Below are positions 1-7,704 of a stretch of DNA of 35,515 bases, one piece after another. The stretch is from NCBI GenBank assembly GCA_028292545.1, contig JAQGMC010000043.1:1-35515 (forward strand). Direction: 5' to 3'. The notes beneath the pieces were generated by a model. The model was not told where the DNA came from. It saw only the letters and a program-made list of their open reading frames with translations, and did not search any database. A program made the position numbers and the translations under genes. Each line of letters starts with the position of its first letter. Within the stretch, counting starts at the first letter, position 1. This DNA is from Paucimonas sp. Its GTDB lineage: Bacteria; Pseudomonadota; Gammaproteobacteria; Burkholderiales; Burkholderiaceae_D.

Positions 1-221
1 CGCGATATCGTTTCCGAGGCTTTCGGCGCATGCAGGGGCAAGTTCAGTACATAACTATCGAGACCCATTTGATTTCGCCGGATTGAGGTGGGGCGTATTT
101 TAGCTTGCAGCCCGGACAACTTTAATCCTATGATAGCAGCAACTTTGGATCCAATATCCAGTATCCATAAGTTCAGTATCCACATACAAATCACTGTGGT
201 GGCGCAGCCAAGGAAAAACCA
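1..221. other. Left-edge region without a convincing gene
   Basis: No gene can be supported here. Plus-strand frame 1 is open from the edge to a TAA at 52-54 (17 codons) and could be the tail of a gene outside the window, but it is too short to judge. The stretch before the nitrilase is AT-richer than its surroundings and contains the 9-mer CAGTATCCA twice (159-167 and 174-182), with a related ATATCCA just before. An AAGGA ribosome binding site sits just upstream of the nitrilase ATG. Confidence 0.4.
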
Positions 222-1181
222 ATGGAGACAATCCAGACCCATTTTGTCGTCGCCGTGGCGCAGGTTGCGCCCGCTACCGACAATGCCCAGGCAATCCGTC
301 GCATCGCCGAACTGAGCGAGGAAGCAGCCGCGAAAAAGGCCCGCTTGCTGCTTTTTCCCGAAGCCTACATCGGCGGTTATCCGCGCGGCGCTTCCTTTGG
401 CACCACCGTTGGCAAGCGGCTTGACGAAGGCCGGGACGAGTTCCGCCGCTACTGGGAGCAATCGATCGACGTGCCCGGCGAAGAGTGTCGCCAGCTCGGC
501 GAAATTGCGGCGCGCAACCAGCTGCAACTGGTGATCGGTGTCATTGAGCGTGCCGGCCACACCTTGTACTGCACGGTACTGTTCTTCGCTGCGACCGGCG
601 AATTGACAGGCAAGCACCGCAAGCTGATGCCAACTGGCTCGGAACGGCTGATCTGGGGCTTTGGCAATGGCTCGACCATGCCTGTACTTGAAACGCCGAT
701 CGGCCGCGTTGGCGCAGTGATCTGCTGGGAAAACTACATGCCGCTGATGCGCGCGGCGCACTATGCCAAAGGCATTGAAATCTATTGCGCACCCACAGCC
801 GACGGTCGCGACACCTGGCTGCCGACGATGCGCCATATCGCAATTGAAGGCCGCTGCTTCGTATTGTCCAGCAACCAGTTCGCGCGGCGCAGCCATTACC
901 AGCAATATGAACCTGGCGCCGATCCGGATGAAGTGGTGTCGCGCGGCGGCAGTTGCATCATCGATCCCTTCGGCACGGTGCTGGCGGGGCCAAATTTCGA
1001 GGGTGAGGGGCTGCTTTTCGCCGAGGTGGACCGCAACGCCATCCCGCGCGCGAAATATGATTTCGATGTGACGGGCCACTACGCCCGCCCCGATGTCTTT
1101 TCCTTGCAAGTGAACCAGTCTGACACGCGGCCCGTGGTGTTTTCCGATGGCGCGCCAACGGCCGGCAAGCAAGCAGACTGA
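222..1181 (+). CDS. Nitrilase (carbon-nitrogen hydrolase family)
   Basis: Predicted cytoplasmic nitrilase, converting an organic nitrile to the carboxylic acid and ammonia. The 319-residue length fits branch 1 of the nitrilase superfamily. The Glu-Lys-Cys triad is visible: Glu47 in FPEAYIGGYPRG, Lys134 in KHRKLMPTG, and the nucleophile Cys168 in GAVICWENYMPL. The CWENYMPL form is the signature of true nitrilases/cyanide hydratases rather than amidases. The ATG at 222 follows AAGGA at suitable spacing. It is the first gene of a tight plus-strand group with a cupin (32-base gap) and an ApbA-type reductase. The physiological nitrile cannot be read from the sequence. Family assignment is firm, substrate unknown. 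Confidence 0.93.
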   Translation: METIQTHFVVAVAQVAPATDNAQAIRRIAELSEEAAAKKARLLLFPEAYIGGYPRGASFGTTVGKRLDEGRDEFRRYWEQSIDVPGEECRQLGEIAARNQLQLVIGVIERAGHTLYCTVLFFAATGELTGKHRKLMPTGSERLIWGFGNGSTMPVLETPIGRVGAVICWENYMPLMRAAHYAKGIEIYCAPTADGRDTWLPTMRHIAIEGRCFVLSSNQFARRSHYQQYEPGADPDEVVSRGGSCIIDPFGTVLAGPNFEGEGLLFAEVDRNAIPRAKYDFDVTGHYARPDVFSLQVNQSDTRPVVFSDGAPTAGKQAD

Positions 1182-1213
1182 ACGCAAGCTTCGAAGAAAA
1201 AAGGAACCCGGCC

Positions 1214-1585
1214 ATGAGTGCCAATACCGCTGGTGGGAAAGAGCAGCAAAGCACGGCATTCGCGGTCTCTTCGCGCCGCCTGGTTGTTGAAGGCGCCGAC
1301 GTTTTCGTGAAGGAATTCACGCTGGTGGACCAGGAGGAAGTGCCCTGGCACCACCACTCTGAAGTGTTCGATATTTTTTATTGCCTTGAAGGGCGGATGA
1401 CCATCGAACTCAGGGACGTATTCACAGCCGAGTCCTTGCCAACGCTGGCGCTGTCAGCAGGCGAATCGGCCAGGGTGGAGGTGGGCACCGCGCACCGGCC
1501 CTTCAATCCCGGGCCAGGGAAATTGCGCTTCCTGCTGATACAGGGCGTGGGCCAATACGACTGGCTGCCGTTCCAACCGAAATAA
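1214..1585 (+). CDS. Small single-domain cupin protein
   Basis: A 123-residue protein made almost entirely of one cupin beta-barrel. Motif 1 is recognisable around WHHHSEVFDIFYCLEG (about residues 45-60), with a histidine cluster and a glutamate suited to binding a metal; motif 2 is weaker, around VEVGTAHRPFNPG. There is no signal peptide, so it should be cytoplasmic. Small cupins act as isomerases, dioxygenases, decarboxylases or ligand sensors, and nothing here decides between these. It lies 32 bases after the nitrilase and 24 bases before the ApbA-type gene, so the three are probably cotranscribed and act on the same or related compounds. Confidence 0.8.
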   Translation: MSANTAGGKEQQSTAFAVSSRRLVVEGADVFVKEFTLVDQEEVPWHHHSEVFDIFYCLEGRMTIELRDVFTAESLPTLALSAGESARVEVGTAHRPFNPGPGKLRFLLIQGVGQYDWLPFQPK

Positions 1586-1609
1586 CGACATTCTGCGAAG
1601 GACACATCA

Positions 1610-2560
1610 ATGAAAATCCTCATGCTCGGCGCGGGCGGCATTGGTGGCGCCATCGGCGGCCGGCTAGCCCAGGCCGGGGCTGACGTCACCTTCCTGGTAC
1701 GCGAAAAACGCAAGGCGCAACTTGAACGGGATGGCTTGCAGATTGAAAGCCCTTTTGGCAACGCGAAGCTCACGGTGCAGGCGAAACTGCAAGCGGAAAT
1801 CGAGCCGGTCTATGACCTGGTGATCCTGACTTGCAAAGCCTACGACCTCGAATCCGCAATCGAAACCATCCGCCCGGCGATGTCCGGCGACACTGCGGTG
1901 CTGCCGCTCTTGAATGGCCTGGCGCATATTGAAAGGCTGAACCAGGAATTCGGCGCGCACAAGGTGATGGGCGGTACCGCGAAAATCCAGGTGACGCTGA
2001 CACCCGATGGCATCGTGCGCCAATTGAATGACTGGCAAACCATCACCTTTGGCGAACAGGATGGCAGCCAGTCCGCGCGCGCCGCCAGCCTGAAAGCCTT
2101 GCTCGACCAGACACCGATAGAAGCCAAATTGTCGCTGCAGGTGATGCGCGACATGTGGTTGAAGGTGGTCCACCTTTCCACCGTGGCGGGAATGACTTGC
2201 CTGATGCGGGCAAACATCGGTGAGATCGTGCGCACGCCAGAAGGCAGCGCGCTGCTGAAGACCTTTCTTGCAGCAAACGCTGCGATTGCAGCCAAGGCGG
2301 GCCATGAGCCGGATGAAAAATTCCTCGGCACTTACCTTGAGTTGTTCAGCCAGCCGCAATCCGCTTATGAGGCGTCGATGCTGCGCGACCTTGAAAAGGG
2401 TGGCTTGATCGAGTCCGAGCACATCCTGGGCTTCATGCTCAGGAAGTGTCGCGAAGCCGGCTTGCCAGACACCTTGCACCTGGCGGCCTACACGCACGTC
2501 AAGGCTTATGAGCAGCGGCGCGACGCAGGACGGCTTGCGCAGAAAGCGCCCAGCGCCTGA
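1610..2560 (+). CDS. ApbA/PanE-family ketoacid reductase (2-dehydropantoate 2-reductase-like)
   Basis: A 316-residue NAD(P)H-dependent reductase of the ketopantoate reductase fold. The N-terminal Rossmann motif is GAGGIGG at residues 7-13. The C-terminal helical domain carries MWLKVVHLSTVAGM, with the expected catalytic lysine, and the family signature around SMLRDLEKGG. PanE reduces 2-dehydropantoate to pantoate in coenzyme A synthesis, but many paralogues reduce other 2-oxo acids. The setting behind a nitrilase and a cupin and before a Bug-type binding protein suggests a catabolic paralogue rather than the housekeeping enzyme, so no panE symbol is given. The start follows a GAAGGA ribosome binding site. 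Confidence 0.85.
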   Translation: MKILMLGAGGIGGAIGGRLAQAGADVTFLVREKRKAQLERDGLQIESPFGNAKLTVQAKLQAEIEPVYDLVILTCKAYDLESAIETIRPAMSGDTAVLPLLNGLAHIERLNQEFGAHKVMGGTAKIQVTLTPDGIVRQLNDWQTITFGEQDGSQSARAASLKALLDQTPIEAKLSLQVMRDMWLKVVHLSTVAGMTCLMRANIGEIVRTPEGSALLKTFLAANAAIAAKAGHEPDEKFLGTYLELFSQPQSAYEASMLRDLEKGGLIESEHILGFMLRKCREAGLPDTLHLAAYTHVKAYEQRRDAGRLAQKAPSA

Positions 2561-2611
2561 CGGCTGCCACAACCCGGCGCCATGCCGGTCGCAGAAGTGT
2601 TTTTGGTACGA

Positions 2612-2653
2612 CCTGGCTTTCCCTACCCGGCTTTCCCTAACCGGCTTTCCCAC
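2612..2653 (+). repeat. Three 14-bp tandem repeats upstream of the binding-protein gene
   Basis: Three consecutive 14-base units (2612-2625, 2626-2639, 2640-2653) share the core CGGCTTTCCC with small differences (CCTGGC, CCCGGC, ACCGGC at the left end). They lie between the ApbA-type gene and the Bug-type gene, ending 20 bases before the latter's ATG. They may be a slipped-strand duplication or part of the leader; no function can be assigned. Confidence 0.7.
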
Positions 2654-2673
2654 CGTTTGAAAGTGCAGCCACC

Positions 2674-3651
2674 ATGCAAAAACCGCTGTTCACACGACTC
2701 GCATCCGGATTGATCCTGGCGCTGGCCGCCATCTCGGGCCAGGCCGCAGACAACTGGCCAGACAAGCCGATCCGGCTGCTCGTGGGCTTTGCACCGGGCG
2801 GCGGCGTCGATATCATGGCGCGCATCATCCAGAAGCCACTGAGCGACCGCCTCGGCCAGCCCGTCATCGTGGAAAACCTGCCCGGCGCTGGCGGCAACAT
2901 CGCCGCTGCCAAAGTCGCGCAAGCAGCCAAGGATGGCAACACCCTGCTGGTGAGCGTCATCAGTTCGATGGCGATCAGCGCCAGCCTGTACAAGAACCTC
3001 GAGTACAACGTCGAACGCGACCTCACACCGGTGGGCGTGATCGGTTCAGTGCCGAATGTGCTGGTGGTGCATCCATCGGTGCCTGCCAACAGCGTGAAAG
3101 AATTGATCGCACTGGCGAAAGCGCAGCCCAACAAGCTGAACTATGGGTCGGCCGGCACTGGAACAACGGTGCACTTTACCGGCGAGCTGTTTGCTTCGAT
3201 GGCGGACGTGAAAATGAATCACATTCCTTATAAAGGTGCGGCGCCGGCAATGAACGACTTGCTGGGCGGGCAGGTGCAAGTGATGTTCGACTTCCTCTCC
3301 GCCGCCGCGCCGCAAATCAAGGCCGGCAAATTGCGCGCCCTGGCCGTGACCAGCAAGACACGCTCGCCGCTGTTGCCGCAAGTGCCCAGCGTTGCCGAAG
3401 CCGGTGTTCCCGGTTACGAGGCGCTGGCAAGCTTCGGCGTATTTGCTCCGGCGGGCACGCCCGAAGCGGTGGTCGAGCGCGTGAACCGCGAAATTGCCGC
3501 CATTGTCGCGCGCCCGGAAATCGTGCAAAAGCTGGCCGCTGTTGCAGCCACGCCGGACGCACAGACAGTGGCTGAATCGCGCGCGCTGCTCAAGTCGGAG
3601 ATGGGTAAATGGGGCGACCTGGTCAAGAAGACCGGCGTCAAGCTGGACTAA
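2674..3651 (+). CDS. Bug/TctC-family periplasmic solute-binding protein
   Basis: A 325-residue exported binding protein of the Bug family (tripartite tricarboxylate transporter receptors), abundant in Burkholderiales. Residues 1-24 form a signal peptide (KPLFTRLASG, hydrophobic core, cleavage near GQA/AD). The mature start WPDKPIRLLVGFAPGGGVDI is typical of the family, as are the YGSAGTGTTVHFTGELF stretch and the IPYKGAAPAMNDLLGGQV stretch that contact a carboxylate ligand. The membrane partners TctA/TctB are not in the window, which is common for Bug proteins. It follows the nitrilase-cupin-reductase genes after 113 bases that contain tandem repeats, so it may bind a related carboxylate. The ribosome binding site is poor; the start was chosen because it gives a complete signal peptide. 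Confidence 0.92.
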   Translation: MQKPLFTRLASGLILALAAISGQAADNWPDKPIRLLVGFAPGGGVDIMARIIQKPLSDRLGQPVIVENLPGAGGNIAAAKVAQAAKDGNTLLVSVISSMAISASLYKNLEYNVERDLTPVGVIGSVPNVLVVHPSVPANSVKELIALAKAQPNKLNYGSAGTGTTVHFTGELFASMADVKMNHIPYKGAAPAMNDLLGGQVQVMFDFLSAAAPQIKAGKLRALAVTSKTRSPLLPQVPSVAEAGVPGYEALASFGVFAPAGTPEAVVERVNREIAAIVARPEIVQKLAAVAATPDAQTVAESRALLKSEMGKWGDLVKKTGVKLD

Positions 3652-4050
3652 GTTTTGTCAGAACGGCTGATTCGACAAAGGTCATGACTGGCTTCAGAAT
3701 CATGCCTGACGTCATTCATCAAGCAGGGGGCTGACCAAGCACAGCGCCCTGGTTCCCGGCCAGGCGACAGCCTTGCCGAACCAAGCCCGCTCCGCCCGGG
3801 GTCGCCGGCCAGAAAGATTCTGGCGCATTTGCTCCGTGCCTTGATTGCCGCGCGCCAGCGGAGACAGGCCTGAGCAGAAGCCGCCTCTTGCCGGTTCGGG
3901 TCCCTCTATTCTTACGTCGCGCACCGCCGTAACCAGCAAGCAAATCGTTATCAATACTGACAGTTTGTATTTGGAATCTTGTAACCATCCAGAACCGTTT
4001 TGATCGTTCAGTCATCGAACAGCTTTTTTCCATAAAGGAAGCCTGTTCCG
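3652..4050 (+). other. 399-bp intergenic region between the metabolic cassette and the GH16 gene
   Basis: No convincing gene in any frame. The left two thirds are GC-rich with scattered short inverted repeats but no clear intrinsic terminator. The right third (about 3940-4050) is AT-rich and holds a sigma70-like promoter candidate (listed separately) and an AAAGGA ribosome binding site for the GH16 lipoprotein gene. Confidence 0.5.
3957..3985 (+). promoter_or_regulatory. Candidate sigma70 promoter for the GH16 lipoprotein gene
   Basis: CTGACA (3957-3962, five of six matches to the -35 consensus) is separated by exactly 17 bases from TGTAAC (3980-3985, four of six matches to -10). The predicted start would fall near 3992, giving a leader of about 60 bases. 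Called by eye only. Confidence 0.4.
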
Positions 4051-5001
4051 ATGATGAATTTCAGCCGCCCTGGCAAGACCCTCCTTTCCCTTGCCGTGAC
4101 TTCCTTCCTGCTCAGCGCCTGCGGCGGCGGAGCAGGCGATTCCGGATCCACTTTCCCAACGGCTTCCAGCGCCGGCAGCGGGCGCACCGGCAGTCAGTTC
4201 GCAGCCAGCGCCAGCCTCGGCAGCCAGTTGCCCTCACTTGCCACCAAACCTGCTGGCAACCAGTACCTGGCCCAGATCTTTACCTCCGACGGCGGCGACA
4301 CCACTGACGGCCCGGCTGGACAGGACGCAGCCAGCTATCGCTTGACCTTCAACGAAAGCTTCGACGGCGCGCTTGACACTGGCACCTGGAATACCGAGCG
4401 TACGGGCGGCGCAAACGCCAGCACCAACTACAACACCAGCGCTGGCGCCTTGAACATCTGGCCCGAGCGCGGCGCGGATGGAAATTTCTTCGACCGCACG
4501 CTCGACACCGAAGGGCGCTTCTCGCAGCGATATGGCTACTTCGAGATTGAAGCCAAGCTACCCAAGGGCCAGGGCGTGTGGCCCGCATTCTGGCTGTTCA
4601 ACCAGCTAGGCGAAAGGCGGCCGGAAATCGACATCATGGAGGCGTATGCCAGCGGTGAAGCACCGTGGTCTGCTGTTGGCGCCGACGGCACGCCATCGGC
4701 AACGATGTACGCACCCGTGGTCTGGAGTGACAGTGACCGCCGGGCAGGCTATGGCAAGATCGCGACGCCTGACCTCGCGGCCGATTTTCACAAGTACGGC
4801 GTGAAATGGGAGCCGAACCGCATCACGTTCTACTTCGACGGTAAAGAGGGCTACGCGTTGGACGTCACCATGTCCGATCCGATGTACATCATCCTGGACC
4901 TGTGGTTCGGTAGCGCGAGCGGCTCACCGAACGGCTCGACACCGACTGGCGCTTCGAATGCTTTCACCATCAACTATGTGAAAGCCTGGCAGTTCAAGTA
5001 A
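4051..5001 (+). CDS. GH16 glycoside hydrolase, lipoprotein
   Basis: A 316-residue lipid-anchored endo-acting beta-glycanase of family GH16. A lipobox LLSAC ends at Cys24. A low-complexity Ser/Gly/Ala-rich linker runs to about residue 90. The catalytic jelly roll follows, with FNESFDGALDTGTWN at its start and the ExDxxE active-site motif EIDIMEAY: nucleophile Glu192, Asp194, acid/base Glu197. The ExDxxE spacing is the beta-bulge form seen in laminarinases, agarases and carrageenases rather than lichenases. The C-terminal half (FHKYGVKWE, MSDPMYIILDLWFG, NYVKAWQFK) is closely matched by the second GH16 protein at 5946-6728, so the two are paralogues. Likely anchored in the cell envelope. The exact polysaccharide is unknown. 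ATG codons occur at 4051 and 4054; either could be used. Confidence 0.92.
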   Translation: MMNFSRPGKTLLSLAVTSFLLSACGGGAGDSGSTFPTASSAGSGRTGSQFAASASLGSQLPSLATKPAGNQYLAQIFTSDGGDTTDGPAGQDAASYRLTFNESFDGALDTGTWNTERTGGANASTNYNTSAGALNIWPERGADGNFFDRTLDTEGRFSQRYGYFEIEAKLPKGQGVWPAFWLFNQLGERRPEIDIMEAYASGEAPWSAVGADGTPSATMYAPVVWSDSDRRAGYGKIATPDLAADFHKYGVKWEPNRITFYFDGKEGYALDVTMSDPMYIILDLWFGSASGSPNGSTPTGASNAFTINYVKAWQFK

Positions 5002-5007
5002 GCAAAC

Positions 5008-5036
5008 GGCGCGGGAGGACAAGTGCCTCCCGCGCC
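5008..5036 (+). terminator. Hairpin after the GH16 lipoprotein gene
   Basis: A perfect 11-bp stem GGCGCGGGAGG / CCTCCCGCGCC (5008-5018 and 5026-5036) with a 7-base loop starts 7 bases after the TAA. There is no T-tract, so it may act as a 3' stabiliser or assist factor-dependent termination. Confidence 0.55.
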
Positions 5037-5060
5037 AGTACTGTGCATGTCCGGGCAGGC

Positions 5061-5079
5061 CGGGCGGCCGCGCCGCCCG
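5061..5079 (-). terminator. GC hairpin downstream of the small minus-strand gene
   Basis: A perfect 8-bp stem CGGGCGGC / GCCGCCCG with a 3-base loop lies 15 bases beyond the stop of the minus-strand gene at 5095-5295. It lacks a U-tract. It may end that transcript or simply reflect local GC richness. Confidence 0.3.
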
Positions 5080-5094
5080 TTCTGCTCACAGGCC

Positions 5095-5295
5095 TTAATT
5101 CGTATCCTCATCCGCCGTGCTCTTGCCGCCCTTGCGCCTCCCGCTTGGGTCGCCTTCACGCACGATCGGGTCATCCATGCCGGGAATCGTCTCCGACACG
5201 ATCGTCTCGCGCGCGGCACGATCGGCGAGTTCTTCTTCGCGCAGCCTTTGCTCTTCGTTACCTGATTGGCCCGGCTTGCCGCTGTTGCCTGTCAT
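5095..5295 (-). CDS. Small hydrophilic protein of unknown function
   Basis: A 66-residue, very polar protein beginning MTGNSGKPGQSGNEEQRLRE, with a charged helical segment (EEQRLREEELADRAARE) and a Gly/Arg/Lys/Asp-rich tail. No hydrophobic core, signal peptide or membrane segment is seen, so it is probably cytoplasmic and partly disordered. The ATG at 5295 was chosen because AAGGAG lies six bases upstream; a longer reading up to 5388 has no such site. It is the only minus-strand gene among the plus-strand GH16 genes. Its amino-acid pattern resembles small stress-associated proteins of proteobacteria, but I do not recognise a named family. Confidence 0.6.
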   Translation of the reverse strand: MTGNSGKPGQSGNEEQRLREEELADRAARETIVSETIPGMDDPIVREGDPSGRRKGGKSTADEDTN

Positions 5296-5468
5296 CACAT
5301 TCTCCTTGATCGGTAATGCTTGGTAGACCATGAAGCGCATATACCGTTCGAGCTCAATGCCGGCACGGTGTGGACGCTCAATACGCATTGCAACTCACCA
5401 AGTTTGTTCCTCCACATTTCACCTGCCGTTACAGACCTTAACTCCGCTCAATGGTCGTCGCTTCGCTG

Positions 5469-5522
5469 GTACCAAAACTCGCTTCACCGTTTTAGTGTGT
5501 CCGCTCAAAGGACTTTTGGTAC
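5469..5522 (+). promoter_or_regulatory. Inverted repeat upstream of the small secreted protein gene
   Basis: GTACCAAAA (5469-5477) and its exact complement TTTTGGTAC (5514-5522) are separated by 36 bases, ending 21 bases before the ATG at 5544. The arrangement could be a split operator or a leader hairpin. Only the sequence symmetry supports it. Confidence 0.3.
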
Positions 5523-5543
5523 AACTACGAACATGAGGACGAC

Positions 5544-5930
5544 ATGAAGCTTCCCTTTTCTTCCCTGGCGGCGCTGGTTCCGCTCCTGATAGCTGCGCAA
5601 CCGGTGGCAGCGCAGTCTTCACCGCCCGGCGCAGCAGTTGCCGCCAATGCCCAGACGCTGCGCGACTGGATAGCGCTGGATCCGCAGCGTTTCGATGCGC
5701 TGGTGCAAAACAATTTTCCTGCAGTGCAAAGGGTGTTGGGAGGCTTCTACCCACCCGGGCTTGAACCGACGCCTGCGACCCAGTCGCACGGTTTCGCCGG
5801 CCCGCAGCGATCCTGCATAGAGGACCAGGCGCCGCGCGCCTGCCGCATCTACATGGCCGACCTGCTGCGCCTGAACCAGGCGGGCGCCCTGCCCGGCAAT
5901 GCCGCCGCGAACCCGTTTGCGCGGCGCTAA
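5544..5930 (+). CDS. Small secreted protein of unknown function
   Basis: A 128-residue exported protein. Residues 1-23 are a signal peptide (MKLPFSSLAALVPLLIAAQP, cleavage after AxA near residue 23). The mature part of about 105 residues contains a short helical stretch (AANAQTLRDWIALDPQRFDALVQ), a proline-rich middle and two cysteines (RSCIEDQAPRACRIY), which could form a disulfide in the periplasm. No known domain is recognised. GAGG precedes the ATG, and the stop is only 15 bases before the secreted GH16 gene, so the two are almost certainly cotranscribed. An accessory role for GH16 or its substrate is an inference from this position alone. Confidence 0.72.
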   Translation: MKLPFSSLAALVPLLIAAQPVAAQSSPPGAAVAANAQTLRDWIALDPQRFDALVQNNFPAVQRVLGGFYPPGLEPTPATQSHGFAGPQRSCIEDQAPRACRIYMADLLRLNQAGALPGNAAANPFARR

Positions 5931-5945
5931 AGGAAAGGCAGACCG

Positions 5946-6728
5946 ATGAAAACCGCTTCCCTCTCCTGGCTTGCCGCCATCCTTTTTTCTGCCCTCCCCG
6001 CCACCGTGTCGGCCCAGGCCCGGCCCGCGCCTTACGGACAGGATCCGCTCGCCTACGAACTGGCTTTCGCGGAAGAATTCAACAGCTTCCGGACCAGCAT
6101 ATGGAATGACCATATCTGGTACGAAGACTCCAATCCGACTCGTAACTACACCGTCGAACAAGGCGTGCTTAAAATCTGGCCGCAGCGCGACCGGCGCGGG
6201 AAATTTTTCAACCGCACTATCGACACCGACGGCAAGTTTTACCAGCGCTATGGCTATATCGAAGTTGAAATGAAGCTGCCGGCCGGCAAAGGCGTATGGA
6301 GTGGCTTCTGGATCTTCAACCACGACGTTCCCGAGCATCCGGCGCTGCGCCCTGAAGTGGACGTGGCCGAAGCGTATCCCGGCGCGGGCCAGGCCAGCGG
6401 CTGGTCAGATTCCCGCTATCACCCGATTGCCTACAGCACGACCGTATGGCGCGATGCCACCGACCGCGCGGGAACAGTCACGGTGCGCCCGGGCGTCGAC
6501 CTGTCACGCGGCTTTCACAAGTACGGCATGAAATGGGAAGGCACGCGCCAGTCTTTTTATTACGACGGCAAACTGGTTTACACGCTCGATGTGGCAATGA
6601 GCGATCCCATGTACCTGATATTCAACCTCTGGTTCGGCGGTCCGGCCGGGGAACCCAACTCGTCCACGCCAACGGGCAAATCGAATTCGCTGGAGGTGAA
6701 TTACGTGCGGACCTGGCGTTTCAAATGA
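5946..6728 (+). CDS. GH16 glycoside hydrolase, secreted
   Basis: A 260-residue GH16 family beta-glycanase with a cleavable signal peptide (residues 1-23, ending VSA/QA), so periplasmic or extracellular. The ExDxxE motif is EVDVAEAY: nucleophile Glu137, Asp139, acid/base Glu142. Alanine replaces the usual methionine next to the acid/base. Other family landmarks are FAEEFNSFRTSIWND, GYIEVEMKLPAGKGVWSGFW and the C-terminal NYVRTWRFK. It is a close relative of the lipoprotein at 4051-5001 but lacks the lipobox and the long linker, so the two enzymes probably act at different sites. AAAGGA precedes the ATG, and it follows the small secreted protein by 15 bases. Substrate not determinable. Confidence 0.92.
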   Translation: MKTASLSWLAAILFSALPATVSAQARPAPYGQDPLAYELAFAEEFNSFRTSIWNDHIWYEDSNPTRNYTVEQGVLKIWPQRDRRGKFFNRTIDTDGKFYQRYGYIEVEMKLPAGKGVWSGFWIFNHDVPEHPALRPEVDVAEAYPGAGQASGWSDSRYHPIAYSTTVWRDATDRAGTVTVRPGVDLSRGFHKYGMKWEGTRQSFYYDGKLVYTLDVAMSDPMYLIFNLWFGGPAGEPNSSTPTGKSNSLEVNYVRTWRFK

Positions 6729-6924
6729 GACCAGGGCGTGAGCGCAGTTGAGCGATAAGCGTTTTCGATCAAAGCGCGCGGGCAAACTACCGCACCCGTC
6801 ATCATTTTCATGAAGTGCGAAAGGCTTGCCGCGATCTGCGCCAACGCAAAGCGTGCGCGGGGTTGCGCCTGATGATGCTTAAGCTTCCCTTCCCCGTCCA
6901 CGTTCCTTCGCCTGGAGACAAGAA

Positions 6925-7704
6925 ATGAATACAGCCCTTTCCGGTTCGCTCCCCGGTTCGCTGCATCCAACCAAGGCCATCAGTTTCGAAGACTTTCGCC
7001 GCCTGGCAATCGACCCCAGCCTCTCCGAATATGAACGTATCGGTTTCCCGGACGATTTCCGGTCCGGCCGGGACGACGAAATTTTCGCTGACATCAGATA
7101 CAAGCTGCCTGCGCTGGAGGAAACCGGTCGCACCATTCTGGACATCGGTCCCGGCTGCAGCAGGCTGCCGCGGATCTTGATCGACCTGTGTGAAGAGAAC
7201 AGCCATCGGCTGCTGATGATCGATAGTGAGGAAATGCTGGAACAACTGCCTGAGCGCCCCTTCCTCACGAAGGTCACAGGCATGTTTCCGGATTGTCCAG
7301 AGCTGCTGGCCACGCTCAAAGGCAGGACCGACCTCATACTTTGCTATAGCGTCCTGCAGTGCATCATGGCCGACATGTCGGTCTTTCGCTTCCTCGACCT
7401 GTCGCTTTCACTGCTGGCGCCCGGCGGGCGCATGTTGATCGGCGACGTGCCCAACGCCTCCAAGCGGCGCCGCTTCTTTGCCAGCGAGACGGGGATTCGC
7501 TTCCACCAGGCTTATACCGGCACCGATGATCTTCCAGATGTCGCGTTCAATCGCTTGGGCGATACCGGCGCAATCGACGACGCTGTTGTGAGCGCGGTGC
7601 TGCAGCGCGCGCGGCTTGCAGGTTTCGACGCCTATGTGATGCCGCAAGGACCGGGCTTGCCCATGTCTAACCGGCGTGAAGACATCCTCATAGTTCGTCC
7701 CTGA
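6925..7704 (+). CDS. SAM-dependent methyltransferase-like protein
   Basis: A 259-residue protein with a class I methyltransferase fold. The SAM-binding glycine motif is ILDIGPGCSRLP (about residues 71-82), followed by an acidic strand end LLMIDSEEML, the DLILCYSVLQCI strand and LSLLAPGGRMLIGDVP, which corresponds to the usual post-motif region. No signal peptide, so cytoplasmic. The acceptor cannot be predicted. Its place between the GH16 genes and the beta-helix genes beside a polysaccharide operon makes sugar methylation a reasonable guess. GGAG lies seven bases before the ATG. It converges on the minus-strand beta-helix gene 24 bases away. Confidence 0.78.
   Translation: MNTALSGSLPGSLHPTKAISFEDFRRLAIDPSLSEYERIGFPDDFRSGRDDEIFADIRYKLPALEETGRTILDIGPGCSRLPRILIDLCEENSHRLLMIDSEEMLEQLPERPFLTKVTGMFPDCPELLATLKGRTDLILCYSVLQCIMADMSVFRFLDLSLSLLAPGGRMLIGDVPNASKRRRFFASETGIRFHQAYTGTDDLPDVAFNRLGDTGAIDDAVVSAVLQRARLAGFDAYVMPQGPGLPMSNRREDILIVRP

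Noticed and set aside
1610..2560. Housekeeping panE
   Set aside because: The fold fits, but the neighbourhood is catabolic and paralogues with other substrates are common, so the symbol was not given.
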